Shown here one piece after another: positions 1 to 5,116 of a stretch of DNA of 7,656 bases. Origin of the DNA: Ascidiaceihabitans sp. GTDB lineage: Bacteria; Pseudomonadota; Alphaproteobacteria; Rhodobacterales; Rhodobacteraceae. Where the stretch lies: positions 1-7,656 of the forward strand of contig JALZUL010000301.1 of NCBI GenBank assembly GCA_023301665.1, in the 5' to 3' direction. The stretch's first letter is position 1, and every line of letters starts with the position of its first letter. The position numbers and the translations under genes are program-made. Below the pieces are notes generated by a model. It saw only the letters and a program-made list of their open reading frames with translations. It was not told the origin of the DNA and made no database searches.

Positions 1-1002
1 ACGGGCGCGGGCTGCCAATTGGCTGATGGGCAGGGCGGGCGTATCGTCGATGAACAACGGGCACGCTTCAAGCGATTTGGCCGCGTCTACGAAACGGCGA
101 AATTCGGTCTCGGTCATGTCACCGCGGCGGATTTGTTCGGATGGCACCTCTGAGGCTTCAGACAAAATACGTGCGGCCAACTGATCGGCGCTCATTTCGA
201 GCGAATAAAACCCAACAACGCCACCCTCTACTGCGCCCTCAGAACCGTCATGCAACAACCCACGTTTGTAGGCTTTGGCAACGTTAAAGGCGATGTTTGT
301 CGCGAGCGATGTTTTCCCCATTGAGGGACGACCCGCAAGGATCAAAAGGTCGGATGGGTGCAAGCCACCAAGCTTTTTGTCCATATCAATCAAGCCTGTC
401 GAGATACCAGACATCCCACCATCACGCTGGTAGGCGGTGTTGGCGACATTCACGGCCTCGGTCACAGCTTTCAAGAAGCTTTGGAAACCGCTTTCTGTTT
501 GGCCTTGTTCGGCAAGCTTATAGAGCTGTTGTTCAGCCTCTACGATTTGCTCGCGCGGCTCGGAATCCACGTTTACTTGGGCCGCTTTGGCGCTGATGTC
601 GCGGCCCAACAGGATCAGATCACGGCGTACCGCCAAATCGTAGATCATTTGAGCATAATCGCGCACAGCAAAGGCACTGACGGCTGAGCCAGCAAGACGG
701 GCCAAATAGCCAGCACCACCTAGCTCATTCAGGCCTTCGTCGTCGGCCATAAAGGCTTTGAGTGTGACGGGGCTGGCAAGATTATTCTTGCCAATGCGCG
801 CGGCGGCAATATCAAAGATGCGGCCGTGTACCGGCTCGTAAAAGTGCTTTTCGCCGATAACGGAAGCCACGCGGTCGTAGACATCATTGTTGGTCAGAAT
901 CGCACCCAAAAGCTGCTGCTCTGCCTCGATGGAATGGGGCATGGTCTCAGCAGCTTGAACTTCTGGAATGCCGGAGGCTGGTATGCTGCTAATTTCGTTC
1001 AT
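1..1002 (-). CDS. dnaB: Replicative DNA helicase DnaB (N-terminal two thirds, 3' end beyond window)
   Basis: The minus strand is open from an ATG at 1002 to the window edge, giving 334 residues with no stop. DnaB is the hexameric 5'-3' helicase that unwinds the replication fork and binds primase. Residues about 20-125 form the N-terminal helical domain (it starts MPHSIEAEQQLLGAIL). After a linker, the RecA-like ATPase begins near residue 195. The Walker A motif GRPSMGKTS spans 224-232, and FYSLEMSADQLAARIL near 265-280 carries the conserved Glu of the SLEM motif. A short stretch between these (about 243-262, ending EGAVEGG) looks like a lineage-specific insertion. Bacterial DnaB is usually 450-500 residues, so roughly the last 160, with Walker B and the DNA-binding loops, are missing. 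The start is supported by GGGGAT at 1006-1011. Met21 is a less likely start because nothing resembling a ribosome site precedes it. Identification is secure. Confidence 0.96.
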   Translation of the reverse strand, partial: MNEISSIPASGIPEVQAAETMPHSIEAEQQLLGAILTNNDVYDRVASVIGEKHFYEPVHGRIFDIAAARIGKNNLASPVTLKAFMADDEGLNELGGAGYLARLAGSAVSAFAVRDYAQMIYDLAVRRDLILLGRDISAKAAQVNVDSEPREQIVEAEQQLYKLAEQGQTESGFQSFLKAVTEAVNVANTAYQRDGGMSGISTGLIDMDKKLGGLHPSDLLILAGRPSMGKTSLATNIAFNVAKAYKRGLLHDGSEGAVEGGVVGFYSLEMSADQLAARILSEASEVPSEQIRRGDMTETEFRRFVDAAKSLEACPLFIDDTPALPISQLAARAR

Positions 1003-1026
1003 GTGATCCCCATTTCATCCCCGACT

Positions 1027-1051
1027 TTTGACGTTTGTCATAAACGTCAAA
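1027..1051. repeat. Perfect 10-bp inverted repeat in the dnaB upstream region
   Basis: TTTGACGTTT (1027-1036) and AAACGTCAAA (1042-1051) are exact reverse complements separated by the five bases GTCAT. The centre lies about 37 bases before the dnaB ATG and overlaps the best -10 candidate (1038-1043). It is AT-rich at both ends and has no T-tract after it, so an operator fits better than a terminator. I do not recognise the motif as a known alphaproteobacterial regulator site. Confidence 0.6.
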
Positions 1052-1066
1052 GGCCAGTTAGCGCAA
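1038..1066 (-). promoter_or_regulatory. Candidate dnaB promoter
   Basis: On the minus strand, TTGCGC (1066-1061) and TTATGA (1043-1038) are separated by 17 bases, a plausible though imperfect sigma-70 pair. Transcription would start about 30 bases upstream of the dnaB ATG. The -10 element sits in the centre of the inverted repeat 1027-1051, and the DnaA-box-like repeats abut the -35 side. This is inferred from pattern only. Confidence 0.35.
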
Positions 1067-1086
1067 TCTGGATATCTTGTGGATAT
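1067..1086 (-). promoter_or_regulatory. Two DnaA-box-like sites upstream of dnaB
   Basis: The minus strand reads ATATCCACA at 1086-1078, which matches the DnaA box TTATNCACA at 8 of 9 positions. It also reads ATATCCAGA at 1075-1067, a weaker match at 7 of 9. They are part of a 10-base direct repeat, TGGATATCTT on the plus strand (1069-1078 and 1080-1089), with an 11-base period, so both sites would face the same side of the helix. They lie directly upstream of the candidate dnaB -35 element, a position suited to transcription control by DnaA. Function is inferred. Confidence 0.4.
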
Positions 1087-1107
1087 CTTTGCTTTAGGGG
1101 TGGTCAT

Positions 1108-1170
1108 ACAGCATCTAGGTGCGAATTACACGCATTAGCCTAGATGCTGTTAGGTTTTTTAAGATTTTTT
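1108..1170. terminator. Strong hairpin between pyrE and dnaB, T-tracts on the plus-strand side only
   Basis: ACAGCATCTAGG (1108-1119) pairs perfectly with CCTAGATGCTGT (1139-1150). An inner TGCG/CGCA (1120-1123 with 1131-1134) can lengthen the stem. The hairpin begins 8 bases past the pyrE stop codon, so it is the natural end of the pyrimidine operon. However, in that direction it is followed by ATGACCACCC with no T-run. The T-runs (1155-1160 and 1165-1170) lie on the other side and would serve plus-strand transcription, overlapping the end of pyrE. It may act as a T-less or bidirectional terminator, or as a 3' mRNA-stabilising structure. Confidence 0.6.
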
Positions 1171-1839
1171 ATTGGCTTCTTGCCACGCACGTGGGTCGTT
1201 TAAGAAGGCTTCAACACCCTTGATCGTCTCAGCATCAAACGCACCAGAAGCTTTGGCTTCTTCAAGCACATCCCACCATGTACATAGGTAATGCAGGCCA
1301 ACCCCATGATCGCCCAAGGTCTTTTCCGTTTCGGGGAAAATGCCGTAGTAGAAAATGACGGCTGTATGGGCACACGTGGCACCGGTTTCGCGAATCGCAT
1401 CCACGAACGACAGCTTTGATCCGCCATCCGTTGTGAGGTCTTCGACCAACAAAACCCGCTCGCCCTCAGACATTGTGCCCTCGATGCGTGCATTCCGTCC
1501 GTAGCCTTTGGGCTTTTTGCGCACATAGGTCATTGGCAGCGCCAAACGCTCAGCAACAAGCGCGGCAAATGGGATGCCTGCGGTCTCGCCACCCGCGATG
1601 TTGTCGAATGCCTCGAAACCAACATTGCGCATAACTGTAACGCTCAAGAAATCCATCAAGGTAGAGCGAATGCGCGGGTAGCTGATCAATTTGCGGCAAT
1701 CGATATAGGTTGGGCTTGGCAAGCCAGACGAGAGCGTGAATGGCTCGTCCGTGTTAAAGTGCACGGCTTTGATTTCGAGCAACATACGCGCTGTGAGACG
1801 CGCCATTTCTTTGGCATCTGGGTAGCTGGATGGGATCAT
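1159..1839 (-). CDS. pyrE: Orotate phosphoribosyltransferase
   Basis: This 226-residue protein matches the usual size of PyrE. The enzyme transfers phosphoribose from PRPP to orotate, giving OMP, the fifth step of de novo UMP synthesis, in the cytoplasm. The diagnostic PRPP-binding motif is VLLVEDLTTDGGS at residues 129-141. Also visible are the N-terminal FTLSSGLPSPTYIDCRK (34-50), typical of the orotate-binding side, IAGGETAGIPFA (81-92), and the flexible-loop region YVRKKPKGYGRNARIEG (105-121) with its conserved Lys and Arg residues. The ATG at 1839 has AAGGA at 1846-1850, six bases upstream, supporting this start. It follows pyrC by 50 bases on the same strand and is probably co-transcribed with it. 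A hairpin lies just after the stop. Confidence 0.96.
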   Translation of the reverse strand: MIPSSYPDAKEMARLTARMLLEIKAVHFNTDEPFTLSSGLPSPTYIDCRKLISYPRIRSTLMDFLSVTVMRNVGFEAFDNIAGGETAGIPFAALVAERLALPMTYVRKKPKGYGRNARIEGTMSEGERVLLVEDLTTDGGSKLSFVDAIRETGATCAHTAVIFYYGIFPETEKTLGDHGVGLHYLCTWWDVLEEAKASGAFDAETIKGVEAFLNDPRAWQEANKKS

Positions 1840-1889
1840 GGTTTATCCTTTGTATCACTGTGGCCGGAGTGAGCGTAAGCGGCGCAAGT

Positions 1890-2927
1890 TTACGCGACGC
1901 TCCAATTTAGATCGTAGCCGGGGTCAAAAACGGTGACGGGACCATCAGGCGTTTCAACATGGCTAGGGTAGGTGACTGGATCGCCCTTGGTGAGGGTCAG
2001 CGTGTCTTCGTTCACTGGTAACCCATAAAACGCTGGACCATTAAGCGAGGTGAAGCCCTCGAGTTTGTCCAAAGCATTGTCGTCCTCAAAGACTTGAGCA
2101 AGGATCGACATGGTGTTGGGGGCGGTAAAGCACCCAGCACAGCCGCATGGTAGCAATTTGTTTGCATCCGTGTGCGGCGCGCTGTCGGTGCCAAGGAAGA
2201 ACCGTGCTTCGCCTGATGTGGCAGCGTCACGCAGGGCAAGGCGATGCTCTTCGCGTTTGGCGACAGGCAAGCAATAATAGTGCGGCTTGATACCACCGGC
2301 GAGGATATGATTGCGGTTGATCACCAAGTGATGCGTTGTGATCGTTGCCCCCAAATTGTCGCCTTGGCTACGCGCATATTCTACGGCATTTGCCGTGGTG
2401 ATGTGTTCCATCACAACACGCAAGTCCGGCGTGGCTTTGCGGATCGGATCAAGGACACGGTCAATAAAGACGGCTTCACGGTCAAAAATATCGATGTCCG
2501 CGTCTGTGACTTCGCCGTGCACACAAAGGGGCAGGCCGATTTCTGCCATACGCTCAAGCGTTGGTCTTACCTTATCAAAGTGGCTCACACCTGACGCAGA
2601 ATTGGTGGTGGCACCAGCAGGATAAAGCTTTACCGCTTTGATCAAGCCCGAAGCGTGGGCCGCAGCCACATCATCAGGATCAGTGTCTTCGGTCAGATAG
2701 AGCGTCATCAAGGGTTCAAAGGTTGACCCCTCGGGTAGGGCTGCCAAGATCCGATCGCGGTACGCGGATGCATCGCTCCCCTTGACCACGGGTGGCACAA
2801 GATTCGGCATGATGATTGCGCGTGCAAAATGGGTTGCGGTAGATGGCAAGACTGCGCGCAGCATATCGCCATCGCGCAAGTGTAGGTGCCAGTCATCGGG
2901 GCGTCGAAGCGTGATCTTAGATGTCAT
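1890..2927 (-). CDS. pyrC: Dihydroorotase (class II, PyrC type)
   Basis: This 345-residue amidohydrolase has the length and organisation of E. coli-type PyrC. It catalyses reversible cyclisation of carbamoyl aspartate to dihydroorotate, the third step of UMP synthesis. The binuclear metal site is complete: HLH at residues 14-16, Lys100 in KLYPAGATTNS (the residue carbamylated in the family), His137 in VHGEV, His175 in MEHI, and the catalytic Asp248 in GTDSAPH. The C-terminal half keeps the substrate segment LPCGCAGCF after the catalytic Asp. The start at 2927 fits the family N-terminus, but no clear Shine-Dalgarno precedes it. A six-codon ORF beginning at 2944 (M-L-P-R-R-P) ends in a TGA overlapping the pyrC ATG, so coupled translation is possible. 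It lies 33 bases after the unknown gene and 50 before pyrE. Confidence 0.96.
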   Translation of the reverse strand: MTSKITLRRPDDWHLHLRDGDMLRAVLPSTATHFARAIIMPNLVPPVVKGSDASAYRDRILAALPEGSTFEPLMTLYLTEDTDPDDVAAAHASGLIKAVKLYPAGATTNSASGVSHFDKVRPTLERMAEIGLPLCVHGEVTDADIDIFDREAVFIDRVLDPIRKATPDLRVVMEHITTANAVEYARSQGDNLGATITTHHLVINRNHILAGGIKPHYYCLPVAKREEHRLALRDAATSGEARFFLGTDSAPHTDANKLLPCGCAGCFTAPNTMSILAQVFEDDNALDKLEGFTSLNGPAFYGLPVNEDTLTLTKGDPVTYPSHVETPDGPVTVFDPGYDLNWSVA

Positions 2928-2960
2928 GGTCTGCGCGGTAGCATGACAGTGCGCTCAAGG

Positions 2961-3893
2961 CTAGTCCTGAGAGCTTTGCGGCTTCAACTTTGCCAGTTTG
3001 CTGGAGAATCTAGAGGCACGGAAACGGCTGGTCACATGCTCACACAACATTATGGTCAATGGATCACGGGTGTCCGCGTCCAAGCGCTGCATAAGGCGAT
3101 AAAGATATGCGCGGTTGTCGCGGCGGGCGCGATACAGTTGTGCAAACTTCAAGGTTGTAAGATTGTCGTTGGCAGCCGCTTTGATCAATGGCGACAACAT
3201 TTCCATCTTCTCCATTTCGCCGTGTAAGCCATAGCCCATATTGGGAAGACGGAATTTTTTCACATTTGAACGTGTAAACATCGCCGCATGCGCGGCATCC
3301 ATTTCGATGTAAGGATCATACAGAACATAAGCCTTTTCGGCCGCATCTAACATATCGGGGGCGTAACCGTAACGTGATGTGAAATCCATGCTCCGCATTT
3401 TCTTGAAGCGCTCATCCCATTCGGTGACACGTGGATCTAGTGTTGCCTGAGGTTGTACTGCAATAACTGTGGCACCTGGTGCTGCGACCGAGAAGGCGGA
3501 GGCGGCGTAGCCACATGATCCTGCACCGTAAAAGACGACTTGCTCGAACTCATCGAAGAACCCATCATCGATCAGTCTATCAAAAAAGCCGTAGATTGCG
3601 GGATCACGGAACCAAGTTTGACCTTCACAGATAACACTAAGGGTCGACCACCCATCTGATTTCGCCAATTCCCATCCGAATGGATGTGCTGATGGCGAAT
3701 GACTGCGAATCCCTTCGACGGTCTCGAATGTGACAAGCAGAACAGGCTTTTCTTTCATGAAAGCGGCAAAGTGACTTTTGCCAAGAACCTCGAAACGACC
3801 ATGATTTTGGGCGGTTTCTGCAATTTTCTGGACCCATTCTCCCTTTGAGAGATCAGTCAAAGATGTATCGAATACACTTTTTTCATCTTGCAT
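2961..3893 (-). CDS. Conserved protein of unknown function at the head of the pyrC-pyrE operon (alpha/beta-hydrolase-like)
   Basis: This 310-residue soluble protein has no signal peptide or membrane segment. I recall close homologues in Roseobacter-group genomes, often labelled phosphoadenosine phosphosulfate reductase. I see no support for that label: there is no SGGKDS-type nucleotide loop and no ECGLH-like cysteine motif, and only three cysteines are present (89, 127, 284). The visible pattern is alternating strands and turns: VLLVTFE (51-57), VVFYGAGSCGYAAS (119-132) resembling a nucleophile elbow, ATVIAVQPQ (141-149), KAYVLYDP (187-194) and VKKFRLPNMGYGLHGE (211-226). Ser126, Asp193 and His224 fall in the order and spacing of a hydrolase triad, but this is inference and Ser126 may not be conserved. 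The Arg-rich C-terminus (about 255-297) looks helical. The start has GAGGAA at 3901-3906, seven bases upstream. It is 33 bases ahead of pyrC and probably shares its transcript. Confidence 0.8.
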   Translation of the reverse strand: MQDEKSVFDTSLTDLSKGEWVQKIAETAQNHGRFEVLGKSHFAAFMKEKPVLLVTFETVEGIRSHSPSAHPFGWELAKSDGWSTLSVICEGQTWFRDPAIYGFFDRLIDDGFFDEFEQVVFYGAGSCGYAASAFSVAAPGATVIAVQPQATLDPRVTEWDERFKKMRSMDFTSRYGYAPDMLDAAEKAYVLYDPYIEMDAAHAAMFTRSNVKKFRLPNMGYGLHGEMEKMEMLSPLIKAAANDNLTTLKFAQLYRARRDNRAYLYRLMQRLDADTRDPLTIMLCEHVTSRFRASRFSSKLAKLKPQSSQD

Positions 3894-3940
3894 GTTTCAG
3901 TTCCTCAATAAACCAGATCCACCTCTGACGGGCGGCTATT

Positions 3941-3969
3941 GATCTAAATTTAACGCCACAATATGGCAA
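3941..3969 (-). promoter_or_regulatory. Candidate promoter of the unknown gene-pyrC-pyrE operon
   Basis: On the minus strand, TTGCCA (3969-3964) and TAGATC (3946-3941) are 17 bases apart in an AT-rich stretch, 48 bases before the start codon at 3893. The -35 element falls inside the 10-bp direct repeats 3963-3992, so a factor bound there could control this promoter. The match to consensus is modest. Confidence 0.3.
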
Positions 3970-3992
3970 AATTAGGCAAAATATGGTGCAAT
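3953..3992. repeat. Run of 10-bp direct repeats in the divergent control region
   Basis: Consecutive decamers read ATGGCAAAAT (3963-3972), TAGGCAAAAT (3973-3982) and ATGGTGCAAT (3983-3992). A weaker related unit, ACGCCACAAT, precedes them (3953-3962). The first two differ at 2 of 10 positions. The 10-base period puts the units on about the same face of the helix. The run lies between the divergent unknown gene and the MoxR gene, where a shared regulator could bind. No known binding motif is recognised. Confidence 0.5.
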
Positions 3993-4096
3993 CAAGCGGC
4001 TATTTTTCTCGCGCGGGTAGTGTTTGACGTGTTGTGAAGCGTTGCGCTTTGAAGGCGAGCAACATCCGTATGAACCCAACGGAACATTTTCAAGGC

Positions 4097-4116
4097 TTGA
4101 CTGATGATGCAGTCAA
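4097..4116. repeat. 7-bp inverted repeat in the leader of the MoxR gene
   Basis: TTGACTG (4097-4103) and CAGTCAA (4110-4116) are perfect reverse complements around a six-base loop ATGATG. The repeat ends 31 bases before the preferred ATG at 4148. It could be an operator or a small leader-RNA hairpin. There is no T-run after it to make it an attenuator. Confidence 0.35.
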
Positions 4117-4135
4117 TGCACCCTTGAGTTCGATA

Positions 4136-4141
4136 AGGGAG
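4136..4141 (+). promoter_or_regulatory. Ribosome binding site deciding the MoxR start
   Basis: AGGGAG at 4136-4141 lies six bases before the ATG at 4148, which is the best Shine-Dalgarno match in the region. The upstream in-frame GTG at 4034 has no such site, and the 38 residues it would add look like non-coding sequence. This favours the shorter protein. Confidence 0.7.
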
Positions 4142-4147
4142 CGTAAA

Positions 4148-5059
4148 ATGACCGATATTTCATCCATTGATGGTGTTCAATCTATGCTGGGGGAACAGGG
4201 GTATGTGTGTAGCCGTGCGCTTGGGACGGTGGTTTTTTTATCGCTAAAATTAGGGCGTCCGCTTTTTCTGGAAGGCGAAGCTGGCGTGGGTAAAACCGAA
4301 ATTGCCAAAGCCCTTGCTGCCAGCATGGGGAAACGTTTGATCCGGCTGCAATGTTACGAAGGGCTAGATGCGGCGACGGCTGTCTATGAGTGGAACTTTC
4401 CGGCGCAAATGATCGCCATACGCACCGCAGAGGCTGCAGGCACAACTGCACGTGATGCGCTGCAAGCGGAATTGTTTAGTGATGAGTTCTTAATTGAGCG
4501 TCCCTTATTGCAAGCCATGCGACCAGATGAAAATGGCGCACCGGTCTTGTTGATCGACGAACTTGACCGAACCGATGAGCCGTTTGAAGCGTTCTTGTTG
4601 GAAGCCTTGAGCGATTTCCAAGTGACCATTCCCGAGCTTGGAACCATAAAAGCACCTGAGCCGCCCATTGTTATCGTGACATCTAACCGAACCCGTGAGG
4701 TCCATGACGCACTAAAGCGGCGTTGCTTATACCATTGGGTCGATTACCCAGATTTCGAGCGGGAAATGGAGATATTGACCGCAAGAGCCCCTGAAGCAGC
4801 TGAAACCTTAAGCCGTGAAATAGTCGCTTTTGTTCAAAAGCTTAGAACCGAAGATTTGTTTAAAAAACCGGGCGTTGCCGAGACAATCGATTGGGCAAAA
4901 TGTTTGCTGGCGCTTGATGTGATCGCCCTTAGCCCAGAAGTGATCGCCGACACTCTAGGTGCTATTTTGAAATACCAAGACGATATAGCCAAGCTCCATG
5001 GTTCTGAGGCCAAGCGGATTTTAGACCAAGCCAAAGCCGCGCTTGAGCCGACCTCGTGA
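4148..5059 (+). CDS. MoxR-family AAA+ ATPase (CoxD-like), partner of the VWA protein
   Basis: This gives a 303-residue protein from the preferred ATG at 4148; an in-frame GTG at 4034 would add 38 residues. MoxR AAA+ proteins form ATP-driven rings that, with a von Willebrand factor A partner, mature or remodel a client enzyme. Visible motifs, numbered from 4148, are Walker A GEAGVGKT (43-50), Walker B LLIDELD (134-140), sensor 1 VTSN (177-180), and a basic pair Arg191-Arg192 at the arginine-finger position. The loop LQCYEGLDAATAVYEWNFPAQM (67-88) is typical of the CoxD-like branch. A helical lid follows to the C-terminus. The next gene (57 bases downstream) encodes a CoxE-like VWA protein, the expected partner. 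No carbon monoxide dehydrogenase or other molybdoenzyme gene is visible, so the client cannot be named, and coxD would be an overcall. Family assignment is firm, specific function is not. Confidence 0.92.
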   Translation: MTDISSIDGVQSMLGEQGYVCSRALGTVVFLSLKLGRPLFLEGEAGVGKTEIAKALAASMGKRLIRLQCYEGLDAATAVYEWNFPAQMIAIRTAEAAGTTARDALQAELFSDEFLIERPLLQAMRPDENGAPVLLIDELDRTDEPFEAFLLEALSDFQVTIPELGTIKAPEPPIVIVTSNRTREVHDALKRRCLYHWVDYPDFEREMEILTARAPEAAETLSREIVAFVQKLRTEDLFKKPGVAETIDWAKCLLALDVIALSPEVIADTLGAILKYQDDIAKLHGSEAKRILDQAKAALEPTS

Positions 5060-5116
5060 GGTTTTGGACCAAGGAATCCGTTGGGGGTGTGGGGCTAAGA
5101 GCCTGAATGTTAAAAT

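Noticed and set aside
1067..1090. Replication origin suggested by DnaA-box-like sites next to dnaB
   Set aside because: Only two imperfect boxes are present, with no AT-rich unwinding region or typical origin neighbours such as dnaA, dnaN, hemE or parAB. A promoter role is more economical.
358..1143. Plus-strand open frames of 100-110 codons (358-687, 826-1143)
   Set aside because: Both lie antisense to dnaB or run through its control region. Their translations look like shadows and resemble no family I know.
3964..3980. Sigma-54-like promoter (TGGCA...GGCA)
   Set aside because: The GG and GC elements are separated by 9 bases rather than the required 10, and the -12 side lacks TTGCA. The sequence is better explained as a decamer repeat.
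4034..4147. N-terminal extension of the MoxR protein from a GTG at 4034
   Set aside because: The ATG at 4148 has a good AGGGAG site, and the extra 38 residues precede the point where the family-like sequence begins. The segment also contains an inverted repeat.
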